Source: Eurosta solidaginis (lineage: Eukaryota > Arthropoda > Insecta > Diptera > Tephritidae). From it: DNA of 64,000 bases. The stretch's first letter is position 1. Each line of letters begins with the position of its first letter. This document shows positions 1-10,574 of this stretch, piece after piece. The translations under genes were made by a program, and so were the position numbers. Under the pieces are notes generated by a model. The model ran no database searches, had not been told where the DNA came from, and was given only the letters and a program-made list of their open reading frames with translations. Location: positions 274,500,662 through 274,564,661 of the forward strand of contig NC_090322.1 of the NCBI RefSeq assembly GCF_040869045.1, given 5' to 3'.

Positions 1-178
1 TTCAGTTCGAGTTTAAACCCAGTTAACGTTGTTGTTATCGAACAAAGTGGCAAGGTTAAACTCTAGTCAACTTTAACTGCAGTTTAAACTCGCACTGAAA
101 ACCTCAGCCTTACGCGAAGTTTTCTGTATTGTATTTTTATTCAGAGTGGCCATATAGAGAAATAAAGATATAGTTGAA

Positions 179-285
179 GGTAAAAGTCTAGAAAAGGGGA
201 AAAGGGGCGGACTGCTAATATGCGCCCAGAGTCTAATCGCGCGTCTTGACATCAGTATAAATAATCCGAAGACGAAAAATTTTAA
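179..285. mobile_element. Left end of a split MITE (8-bp-TSD family)
   Basis: The sequence starts GGTAAAAGTCTAG and continues through an ACTGCTAATATGCG block and an ATAATCCGAAG block. These match, in the same order, the terminal inverted repeat of the complete 500 bp MITE at 14747-15246. The match breaks at TTAA (282-285), where another element is inserted, and resumes at 2342. The far terminal repeat of this copy was not found, so it is probably truncated on the right. Confidence 0.7.
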
Positions 286-599
286 CACGATCGCGGATGT
301 GAATGCTGTAGCATTCAAATTTTAAAGCCAATTTTTATTTATTTAATTTTATACAACCTTATACTTTTAAAGAATGTTTATTGGAGCATTGTAAAATGCT
401 TCCAATAATATAACGTTTTTCTGCTTTTATCTTTTACATGATATATCCGATACTGCAGCGCGAAAAGGGAATGGTAATATCGGAAGCAGCAAAATACAGT
501 TCATCCGGCCCTAACGAAAAGAAAATCGGTCACCACCTGTAACTCCAAACAGTTCCAACAACTAATTTTGTTGGAATTCCGTACTTTCAGCCGATATTT

Positions 600-900
600 A
601 ATGCTGCTGATCGGAATCACTCGCATTCCGACAGCATTAATGTAACAATAAAATTATATGATGTGTAACTAAAATAACGAAAATAAGGCCAAACAAAAAT
701 TGGAGCAGGAGGGATTGGAAACACGTCCTTATCAACATTCTATTATATGTTGAACTGTGCTGATCGGAATCTTCATGCATTCCGAGAGCGTAATTACTAA
801 ACAAAGTTCAGGGGTGATTGGATACACGTTATTTCCAATTTCCAACATCAAAGACATGTTTAGCTGTGTTGATCGGAGACTAATACATTCCGGAAGCTTA
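600..900. repeat. Three diverged copies of a small hairpin motif
   Basis: Near 610, 765 and 878 the motif GATCGGAAT...ATTCCG recurs. In the first two copies CGGAAT and ATTCCG can pair around a 7-8 nt loop; the third is degraded. Spacing is irregular, about 155 and 113 bp. The function is unknown; they are probably remnants of a tandem repeat inside the piggyBac-like element. Confidence 0.5.
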
Positions 901-1289
901 AAATACAAATATAATTGAAGAATAGTTCCAAAGTTTGTTGCCTTAAGCTGGGAGCCCTGGAGCCCGCGTCTTTTTCAACCTCCCTTAAATGAGTGGCTGC
1001 CAGACTCGTCCGTTTGTCACGCTAGTAAATATGCTAAACGAAATCACATGGCATTTCAACAGCATAATAATAATAAACCCAGCGGATTAATATCCTCCAA
1101 AGCCCGTCCAACCGACACCTTTTAGTTTTTGCCGAGTTTTTGATAGGCGGAGGTTGGTTAAGCGTTGAGATCTAAAACTGCTCAGCTACAGAATAAAAAT
1201 CATCAGCTGAGTATTATAGACATAACAGTTGAAAATTCTACATATAGTAAATTGTTAAATAAGTAAACGCTTTTAGCATATACAGATTT

Positions 1290-2050
1290 TATTTTTATAT
1301 TTTTTATTTTATTTTATTTATTTTTTTTTTTTGTCACGAGTTAAAATAGGATAGGACAGTTTTCCTTATAGTAAAAAGTGAATGGGTTATATCAGATGAA
1401 TTCGAATGAGAGTTAAAATCATGACACAAACACCGAAAAGGTTCATTTAATTCGAAATTAGTTCTGCACTGCCTCAAAAGAAGAGGTTTGTAATGTCTTG
1501 AGGCTCGTGATGGGACATTGAAGTTTACTTCGTTCAAAAGAAAGGGGCTAGAAATTAGTCCATTCAGTAGTTTAGCTATAAATAATGCACCAAGCATTTC
1601 TCTATGACTAGCGAGAGTTGGAAGATTGATAAGCTTTAACCGACTAGTATAAGGTGGAGGATTATACGCAGAGTCCCAATGATAATTCATTAGATAAAAA
1701 AGTAAAAATTGCTCTGTATTGGGTCAATCCTATCTGCATGAACTTGATATCGCGAATTCCAGACTATTGATCCGTGTTCTAGTATCTGTCTAACCAATGT
1801 GGTAAAAGGGGCTTTGGTTACATAAGGGTTATTAAAACCATCTCTTCATGAATGATAGAACACCTCTAGCCGTATTGGCAGTAGTCATAATATGAAGGTT
1901 GAAACTAAGCTTAGCATCCATCGGGACTCCCAAGTCGACAAAATAATTTACTGATACAAGACAAAAATTATCAATTACGTAAGAGGCTGCTGGCAAAGAT
2001 CTCCCACAGAGGCATATGAGTTCAGCGACATTGAATTCACGTTGCACCAA
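1290..2050 (-). pseudogene. LINE (non-LTR retrotransposon) ORF2 3' fragment
   Basis: Translation of the - strand gives the C-terminal part of a LINE polymerase in several frames: a segment with VDLGVPMDAKLSFN (1832-2050), then a region like DPYVTK...LVRPILEYGSIIWNP at 1691-1831, then a Cys-poor tail (1334-1690). This order is typical of the RT thumb and C-terminal domain of Jockey/CR1-group elements. The T-rich stretch at 1290-1333 is the A-rich 3' tail read from the other strand. Frameshifts and loss of the 5' two thirds show it is dead. The same family appears at 27851-28440. Confidence 0.75.
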
Positions 2051-2341
2051 GCAACTAAGCAGTTTAAATTCAATAGAAGTAAGTGATTGTAATAATAAAT
2101 TGTACTTGGTAGTTTAAATTTTAAGCCTAAACAGGCGTAATAATAAATAAATTAAATTAAATTAAGTTTTTATCATTTATATACATACATTAATAATTAT
2201 AATATACATAAACACTTATAATATACATTATCAATACCACAACCTTAAGTTTTTGTAATTAATATTCATCAATGTTAATAATTAATTATAATTACCTATA
2301 TATTTTGCAGCTCCGTGCAATTTTAAGCGTCCGCGAACGTG

Positions 2342-2400
2342 TTAACTCGTTCAACAGATATTAACGAAAAAAAGAAAAATGGATTCGGGTCCCACCATAA
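2342..2400. mobile_element. Continuation of the split MITE
   Basis: TTAACTCGTTCAACAGATAT and the following bases match the interior of the MITE at 14857-14900. This is the right-hand side of the copy interrupted by the piggyBac-like insertion. Similarity fades by about 2400. Confidence 0.6.
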
Positions 2401-2664
2401 CCAGGGGTGGGGTTGAAAAATTACCATGGCCGGTCCACCAATGGAGTGGAATCAAAATTAAATCCGGGCAAAATTCCTTCATACGCAAAATTTGTTTAGA
2501 CTTAAAAAAAACAAAAAAAAAAACAATGAGCAGCCGCAACCCTTGCCATGCTTGTCGTCATCGCCCGGCAGCGACGATATCAATTTTGGCGACGATAGAA
2601 ATAAATCTATAGTCTCAAAATTCAGTCGCGTAAATTTCTCTCTCCGCTTCATTGTGTTCACCTT

Positions 2665-4197
2665 CATGTAATTATTTTTTTTTTCCTGTTTTGGGAATTG
2701 AATCTTACAATTCCAATAAATAGCAAGAGGACTTTTAAATTGCCTCTTAAATCGCCAGGTTAACAAACGTATAAGGGTAATTTACTTGCAACATTTAGAC
2801 GTGCATAAGCAGCTAACATATGTCGCACAGTAAAAACCCGTAGCACAAATTTTTTCCTTGTACTTATTAAATATATGACTTTTTGCCATGTGCTTTATCA
2901 AGATTTGTAAATCTTCATGAATTATATTTTTATGTCGGTACTATCATTTCTTTTAGGTAATTCCCAGTGATGACTTGTTTTCTTTATGTAGATTATTAAA
3001 TTTTTAATTGTAATTTCAATTGTAGACTTATTTTTGTAGATGTATATTCGTCATATCAGGTATCGTATTTTCATAAATTTATATTCATTCCAATAATTTT
3101 CATTTTACAGTTTTGTAACTCCGTTATATCATGAACTTATGATAATTTTACCGCTTTGTCACTCAATTTTATCATACCATCATGATCATAGAAATTATAT
3201 TTATTTGTATTTTTGTCCAATTTAATTTGTTTATATTTTCCCTAGATATAAAGTCTTTTAATTAACCATTTAGCTTCATGCAAAGACTGGGAAGTTAAAA
3301 TAAATTTTGTATTCATAAGTTATGTTGCAGTGTCAATATTTTTGTTTCACTTTCCATTATTCACAGTGTCTCCGAAATTTAGTTAAGTGCTTAATTTTTC
3401 CTTTAATTTACGTCGTATCATAGATTTTAAGTTTGGTAATTTTAGTTTATATAGTCACATGTTAATTTAATTTTTTGTTAAAATAAGTATAATACATGTG
3501 CATGTATCCATATGTATATCAACTCATGTTTGTGATTACTAATGTCCTTTTAATTTATTAAATACAAGCTGGTGTCATTATTTATGTCGATTAATAATTT
3601 TTATTAAATATTTAATGTACTTATTTTACGTATTGTATTAAATGTTGCATATCTATTAATCACTTAATTTATTTTTCTTCCATTTTGATTGCTCCGTTAG
3701 TCATCCAATAATTTTCATTTTACAGTTTTATATTATGAAATTATGATAATTTTACCGCTTTTCATGTGCTTATGATAATTTTACCGCTTTGCATCTTCAT
3801 TTAATCATACAATTATGATAGTAGCTTTAGAGTAAATTTGATTTTAATATTTCACATAATTAAATTTTCTATTTTGTTAATTTTGTTAGTCAACCACTAA
3901 TATTCATTTTACAGTTATGTTGCTTTGTTATATCATAATTTTACCGCTTATTTCTCCATTATATCATACGATTATTATATTAGCAAAGTAAATTTTATTT
4001 TAATCTTTCACATAATTACAAAAATTTGTTTATTAATAAACGAAAGTTTATTTAAATATCTAAAACATAATTCTTTTATCTAACACAAAACATATTTTCT
4101 TTACACGACACTACTACATAAAACGAATATGTACTTATTACGCGGACATTTCTAAAAAAACACGATGTTGCTTCTTCGGCTGAATACTTGCAAGTGT
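2665..4197. repeat. Dispersed repeat, copy 1 (inverted relative to 60475-61800)
   Basis: Long stretches match the reverse complement of 60475-61800. Examples are the block around TTGCCTCTTAAATCGCCAGG (2739), the block around ATCAGGTATCGTATTTTCAT (3055) and the block around ACGCGGACAT (4140). It contains at least three diverged subrepeats with CATTTTACAGTT followed by GATAATTTTACCGCTT (near 3100, 3715 and 3905). No reading frame with recognisable protein similarity is seen. It is probably a non-autonomous transposon of unknown class. Confidence 0.65.
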
Positions 4198-5280
4198 GCT
4201 TCATGTAATTACGGGGATTCTATTATTGATCAGGGGAAGTTCGTCGCGTTTGGTAGCGTTACAATAATATAACCCCCCTGTACCTCTTTTCTTATCCTGC
4301 AAAAATTTTTGGATTACGTGTTCCATTTTCTTCATGTTGGAGTACTCTAACCATTGTAAATTTTACCAAGTAGCGCAACTAACAGCTGATCGGTGAAAAT
4401 TCGCACATTCACACGCACAGTTCTCGACTCAGTTTCAAAAAAAATTTTTAGAGTATTTAATTCAAATTTTAAAGTGAGATAATCCTTACAAATTTATGTA
4501 TACAGAATATATATGGCGTTTTTGTTGTTATTGAAACAATAGTTTTATTTATATTAAAGCTTTTATCATTTTTTTTTTAACTTTGAAAAATCTCCGAACA
4601 CCATTCCTTCATTATATGACATTCGACTGCCTAGTCCACTGCCTTCCACTCTATTCGCAACATAACCTCTACTTAAGCTGCCAAACTATATAGTAAACAT
4701 TGACTCTAACTCTACTACTAACTACTCCTTTGCAATGCGTTTGCGGACCACCATCAGCCGATCATTGCTCGTTTTTTAACGACCGTGGTCACGACACGAT
4801 GACGATCGAACAGAGTTGCCTAAAGTAAAATATTGCATACAAATAACTGATAATAAAATTGTACTATTGCAACTCTGATAAAATGCAACCGCGCACTGGT
4901 TTTATGTATACATACTATAGTATAGTGAAAAATTAGTTTCTTTATTCACGCAAATGCTAAATAACATCAGACTATTCTTAGTATAAAATATAAAAGTTGT
5001 ATTGCCGCTCCTCATTTACTTTCATTTTAAATTAAATTCACTCCGATAATTCTTTCCGACACAATTCCTCTTTAGTACTTTGGCATATGATCCTCTGTGG
5101 ATGCTCCATAGAGTACTACAGTGAGGTACTTTGGAAAGTACTCTCACGTATGTACTCTATCGAATACTCACAAACAAAGCGAGAGTGAGATCACCTACTC
5201 CTCTCCTAGGACATCGCAATGTTAATTGGAGCACATTTTTTGTATGAATACAGATTAGTTTTGGAACACTCCTATACACC
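4198..5280. other. AT-rich intergenic DNA, nothing assigned
   Basis: No convincing reading frame, RNA gene or paired repeat boundary was recognised. A short cluster of AGTACT-type motifs begins at about 5110 and leads into the tandem repeat that follows. Confidence 0.5.
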
Positions 5281-5284
5281 CAAA

Positions 5285-5390
5285 GAAGTATTCCTTACAT
5301 TGTTTATGGAGTACTCGCGTTTTTTGAAGGGTATACTCCTAAAGGAGTATTCCTTACACTATTTATGGAGTACTTGCGTTTTTTGAATGG
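5285..5390. repeat. Two-copy tandem repeat, about 59 bp period
   Basis: AGTATTCCTTACA followed by TTTATGGAGTACT and GCGTTTTTTGAA occurs at 5287-5327 and again at 5346-5386 with a few substitutions. It is a simple local duplication. Confidence 0.7.
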
Positions 5391-5817
5391 TTGTGCCTGA
5401 AAATATGCCTATATCACAAATCACGCGGACAAGATTGCGCATAGCGCATGTAAACAAAAGATCAGCTGTTTTTTATGGGCAATTTTACGTAATTTTCCTT
5501 TCTCTCTTTCTTTCGTTAGCTCAAGCAGTTAAGTGTGACGTAGATGCGTGTCATTTGTGTGCCTATATAGCATAGCCAACAACCAACAGCTGATGGCAGG
5601 CAGCAACAATACAACCATCATATGGTAAATGGCCATATGCAACCAACAGCTGATGGCAGGCCAGTGGTGTATTTCTCTAGCAACAAGACAATCACCGCAA
5701 TAGTGGTGTATTTCTCCAGCATTTTGGGGCACAAACAATATAAAAGGAGTGAAGCATTTCAGTCCCCGCAGGTGAGCCAGCGGGAGTCATAGTGTACCTA
5801 TACCAAGTGTGTCAACT

Positions 5818-6405
5818 AATGCGGCAGTTACCCACCGACGTGTACCGTACGTAAGGACGTTTGTCGTACGAAGCACGTTTGACCGAACTCTCAAGCCCGT
5901 AGGAATCAATGTGTGCGTCTGTGTACATGTACATAACATATTTGTGTGTGTATTGTTTACAGATAAGCACTGTTGCCATTGACCATTTTGCATGTATGCT
6001 TATGGAAACATCAACTTTTTCCAATTTAATTTTTGATATTGTAAAAGGCCGGAATACATATTAAATAAGTATAAATAGATAAAATATTTATAATCAGCAC
6101 TTTTACATAATTATTTCGAATTATTTTCACAGTTTTTCAAACTTTAATTAGGCGTTTTTGCATAAAATTGCAAACGGTCAAAAATTAGCGTACAAAAGTT
6201 TACTAGGCAACTCTGTCTAGTGAGAGAGCGATCAGCTGACACGTTCTTACGGGAAAAATCAAAATTGTTTTGATTTCTACGTTCCGGGCTACGTACGTAC
6301 GGGCGTTGCACTTCGGTGAGTTTTCGTTTACATTGTACACTCATAAGATAGGTCGTGTCAGCTGACACGTTTTTGGTACGTACGTTCGTGAGTAACTACC
6401 GCATA
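5818..6405. repeat. Possible diverged inverted-repeat element
   Basis: ATGCGGCAGTTACCCAC near 5818 resembles the reverse complement of the sequence ending near 6405 (ATGCGGTAGTTACTCAC). Both ends are followed by CGTAC-rich sequence. No target duplication was found, so the borders are tentative. Confidence 0.35.
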
Positions 6406-7011
6406 AGCGATAAACGTCAAAACTACAAACAGCCTCCCTCACCTGATGCAAATCTCAGGTCTAGAGTTGCATTTTTGGTACGTAAGAGTACTTCAAGCTG
6501 AGTTGCATTTAATAGTTAATTAAAACTTTGTAGTATTTACAGATGTAATAGTTGCATATATTTCCGCGGAAATAAGAATACTAGATTTGTAGCCTGCAAC
6601 AATGCGGAAACATACGGAAAGCAAAATTTATTTAAATTAGAGTCAAAATATAAAACGCCACACGTGTAACATGGAAAAATTTCACTTCTAAGGCTGTTTA
6701 CACAAACGCATAAGGGCAAAATTATATAAAACGCTTTGGTCACTTCAAAAGCATATATGACAGTACTTTATTTTTGCTTGGATTTCAAGCTAAAAAAACT
6801 AAGGAAACTTTAACGGAACTTCAAAACACAAAAAAAATTTCTATCATGAAAAAGCGAGGCCACTATTCCCCCATAATTAGCGAGTTTGTCATGTTTTTGC
6901 TTATGTTTTACATTTTATTTTTACATTAACATTTTTAACAATAAAACAATGCAAATAACACGCGCAAATTATTTCTTTCTCTAATGGTTCACTTTTTTCA
7001 CAAGAAACTTG

Positions 7012-7652
7012 ATTCTAATTGTGTTTTTATGCACCAAATTTTCAAACTAAAAAAAAACTTTCATTTGTCTGAAAAAAATAAAGAAAAAACGGCCGAATGT
7101 CAAAAAAACCTATCGAAAAACAAACTGGCTCGTTTGTTTTTAATGAAAGGTTGTATTTTTCTTGTATTTCGTTAGTTTTTTGAAATATAGTTTAGCGTAG
7201 GCACGCAACCAAAGCATTTATGGAAATTTTTCGATACTTCGCCCGGCAGATGAATTAATGAATGCAACACAACCAAAGCGTCTGTTTAAATCCGCCTTAA
7301 TTTTTGTAGCTGTGAAAGCCTCCTGCAAATATAATGGTGCTGTAATTGCAAACAAATCAAACTCCTATATGACGCTACTTTATTTTCTATGTATTTTTCT
7401 TGTATTTTCTCTTATATTTTTTGTCGAGGGAGCCAATAAGGTTTCAATACTGGTGAAAGTATGTGAACTATATTTGAAAAAACTAACGAAATACAAGAAA
7501 AATTCAACGTAGTTCATTAAAAACAAACAAGCCAGTTTGTATTTCGATAGGGTTTTTTGACATTAGGCAGTTTTTTCTTTATTTTTTCTGACAAATGAAA
7601 ATTTTGTTTTTAGTTTCAAAATTTTGTGCATAAAAACACAATTAAATTCAAA
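7012..7652. repeat. Long inverted repeat (arms about 180 bp)
   Basis: The left arm (7012-7192) and right arm (7468-7652) are reverse complements over almost their full length, with scattered mismatches. Anchors include AATTGTGTTTTTATGCAC on the left paired with GTGCATAAAAACACAATT on the right, and CTTGTATTTCGTTAGTTTTTT paired near the loop. A spacer of about 275 bp separates the arms. The structure fits a foldback element or MITE, or a hairpin-RNA locus. Confidence 0.8.
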
Positions 7653-8776
7653 GTGTAAATTGTGTGTGCAAATGAGTTTTCAATAAGTGTACATTTTTCA
7701 TTTTTCATAGTGAACTTGGGTACAGAAATTCAAATTAAAAAGTTTTTCACAATAATTTGAAAAACTCTACGTTTTCTCTGCTTTTTACAATTAAAGGAGT
7801 AACCCTCCGTAATAAATTAAACTTTTAATGAAAATCAATAACTCTGAACTGAACACTTTTCGCCATGATATAAAATTAAAATGCTGTGGAACAGGAGCAA
7901 CACTTTTGTGACTACATAAACCCTGTTTCAATCTTTTACGTCTCTGCACAGAACCCTAATTGACCTTTTTCAACCGAAACAACAATGCAACCCAGATTTT
8001 CCCGTTATGCCCACTTAAGCGAGTGCCTGTCAGAAAGAAGTCAACACCATAGTACAGGTCTACAAGTAGGATATGTAGCAGCACGCACATATACAGCCAC
8101 GCTCACCTGATAAAATTCTTGTTCCTGTTCGTTTTTTGTGTGGATGCTATTTGGCACTGTTGTACCTCCTAGGTCCAAGAAAAGTGTAGTAGCTGCTAAC
8201 AAAAACTGCGTAAAATTTTTATTGTAAAATTACAAATAAAATATCCTTATTTACTTTCAAACGAGCACTAAATTACATCTCTCTTTAAAATCCATATGTT
8301 TTGGACAATTTTAATTGCCAAATTGTGATACTTTATTACCGGGGACGATTGCTAAAACACGACCAAATCTGTCGGGGAGGTATTAATAGACGCGTTTTTG
8401 CCTCGCTTCCAATAATTCGAATACTTTTTTGCCTTTGGACTATTGATAACAGGATAAAACACGTCTTTTCATTTCTCTTTCCACATTTTTGGACGGGTTA
8501 TTGCAGTCGAGCTCGGTTTCAAACTGGTTTTCGAGGAGAACTTTTGAGCGGGTAGAAAAACTTAGCACCCGTGTTTGTATTCTTAATACTGGAATAACTA
8601 CGTGTCCTCAGATAGCCCAATTCAAGACTTTTGTATAATTTTCTGTAGGACCCATATAGGTGCAGTACATTTTCATACTAAATTCGTTCAAAAAAATTTA
8701 CTATCACAGCAACCCATATCTGATATTCCGCTCCTTTTTTTGTTTCCCTGTGTCGCTTTCGACGAAGCAACCCCGG

Positions 8777-8868
8777 TAATTTTGACACTTCGTTCAGTGT
8801 CAAAATTCATGTTCCACGCAGGTTCCATTGGGTTCCACGCTAGTTTGACACTGACCGAAGTGTCAAAC
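8777..8868. repeat. Two perfect hairpins sharing one stem
   Basis: TTTGACACT and AGTGTCAAA pair around a 6 nt loop at about 8778-8803, and again around a different 6 nt loop at about 8841-8866. The stems are the same and perfect in both. Between them lies GGTTCCA-type repetition. The role is unknown. Confidence 0.7.
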
Positions 8869-9004
8869 TGCCGTGTGTTAGAAAGGGAAAGAAATTGTTT
8901 CCCTCTCATACATATCATACTTGTAAACGTGTACAATGGTCAACACACTTGTACTTGTACACTATGGCGGGAGTGGTTGTCTTTTTAAAAACACAGTTAC
9001 CACT

Positions 9005-9880
9005 CCGGCTAGCTAGCTGAGCGGAAGGGAGCGCTGTTATGGCGCGGGTCACCCTTCACCTGGCCTGACGACAGGAGTGGTGTCTTCGGACTTTCTCCCT
9101 CCGTCCGCCATCAAGGTGTTGACTGACACGACGTTCTAATGACCAAGCCACCCCTCCCCCTCCGCTCAGGCTGAGCGGAAGGGGGCGCGGGTCACCCTTC
9201 ACCTGGTCTGGACGACAAGAGTGGTGTCTTCGGACTTTCTCCCTTCGTCGCCCACCCAGGTGTTGAGTGGCACGTCGCCGACTAAACAACCCCTCCCCCT
9301 CAGCTCTATTGTAGTAAGCTGGCCGGAGCGGATGCCTAAGGCATATCTGACTACTCCCACTAGCGAGCTAGGGAGAAGAGGGTGCGGCCGTGGCGGGAAT
9401 CACCCCTTGCTGGGCCTGGACGACTCTCTTCTACTTCTCTCTAGCGTGCAAGTAGGGAGGCGCCGACGACTACCGATCCCGCCGACTACCCCTACCTGGC
9501 CAGCCACTGCCCAGATAAAATCCGCTACCAGCATACTTTCCTTCTCGCCTTCGCCCTGGTACGCGCTTGATAGCCCACCGCCGCTGTCGTTGCCCATCTG
9601 GTGCCGCCGCTGCTTCCATCCCGCCGGTGTAACCGTTGCTGCTGCGACGACTGTTGGCCGTCCGCTATCCTACCGTCGTGATGATCCTGCCTTGCTGGTA
9701 CCGCCGCTGCTTCCTTTCCGTTGCTGCTCCGACGCCCGTTGGCCATCCGTTACCATACCACCAACTGTCCTGTAGATCCCCCTCTGCTTCGACGACTATT
9801 AGCCGCTACTCTTCCTCACCATCTTGGAACGGAAAGCTGCTGCCCTCCTAGCACCTCCAACCGTGTGTGCGTGTGTTCTT
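9005..9880. repeat. GC-rich island with internal repeats
   Basis: The stretch is sharply GC-rich against AT-rich surroundings. GAGCGGAAGGG...GCGGGTCACCCTTCACCTGG occurs at about 9021 and 9171 with a common downstream block (GTGGTGTCTTCGGACTTTCTC). A second repeat, built on CCGCCGCTGCTTCC and GTTGGCC, occurs near 9603-9660 and 9698-9745. A 184-codon open frame (9221-9775) is rich in Pro and Ser and shows no known domain. It could be the 5' part of a non-LTR element or a satellite remnant. It is not called a gene. Confidence 0.5.
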
Positions 9881-10574
9881 AACATATAAATATTGTGTGT
9901 TTTATTCAGTAGGGGTTTGCGGGACCTTTACTCGACTCTGGATTGACTGAGCGTTACCCCAGCCTTAGACAAAACCCACCTCATATACATTTTTGAGTTT
10001 TTCAAAGTAGATAATCCAGCCCCTGGGGGTCAATTCCATAACTGTGTACACTACACTGGCTGTCAAGAAAACTCACGAAGTTTTTATCAGAGAGTTTTAA
10101 AATTTACACAATTTCTTTTGTACATTTGTACACTTTAAAACTCACTGTTAGTGAATGCCGCCAAGTGATACTTAGTTTATGGAATGTTGCTGATAATCGA
10201 CACTCAAGCTGATATACAATGCAGATTTGATATGCAACGTTGCAAGACAGGTTCAAAGAACCTGATCGTGAATTGCCATGAAATGGTGCAATTTCCCTAG
10301 CATCATTGCATTTGCAAACTGGTGTAGTATTTTCACACAAAACGTTAAATAATTATATACGGCTATGCATTTGCTACGTCATGGCAAATCTAGGTTGAAC
10401 ATACTGAGCACTCCGATAGTTTGGAAATCGATTACAGTTGTATTAAAGTCGATATTTTACTTGCATGCTTATTGAAAGCGCTTGTGTAAAATATTATAGT
10501 TTTCTCAATTTGTTCACATAAATTTTCATTGGTCACGAAAATAAGCAATTGTAGAAGATCTTCACAAAGTAAAA

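Larger units (their letters stand above)
286..2341. mobile_element. piggyBac-like non-autonomous element inserted at TTAA
   Basis: The segment is flanked on both sides by TTAA (282-285 and 2342-2345). Its ends are inverted copies of each other: CACGATCGCGGATG on the left, and CGTCCGCGAACGTG on the right, which reads CACGTTCGCGGACG in reverse complement. A paralogous empty site exists at about 14853-14885, where the MITE runs through TTAAC without interruption. TTAA duplication is the hallmark of piggyBac-type transposition. No transposase reading frame is visible inside. The 2056 bp hold hairpin repeats and an old LINE fragment, so this is a composite non-autonomous copy. Confidence 0.75.

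Noticed and set aside
5739..5770. TATAAAAG followed by TTCAGTC and CAGGTGAGC (promoter and donor-like)
   Set aside because: The spacing from TATA to the initiator-like site is only about 22 bp and no coding exon follows, so it is not called.
9221..9775. 184-codon frame in the GC-rich island
   Set aside because: GC-rich DNA has few stops by chance. The peptide is Pro/Ser-rich and has no recognisable domain, and the opposite strand is open too.
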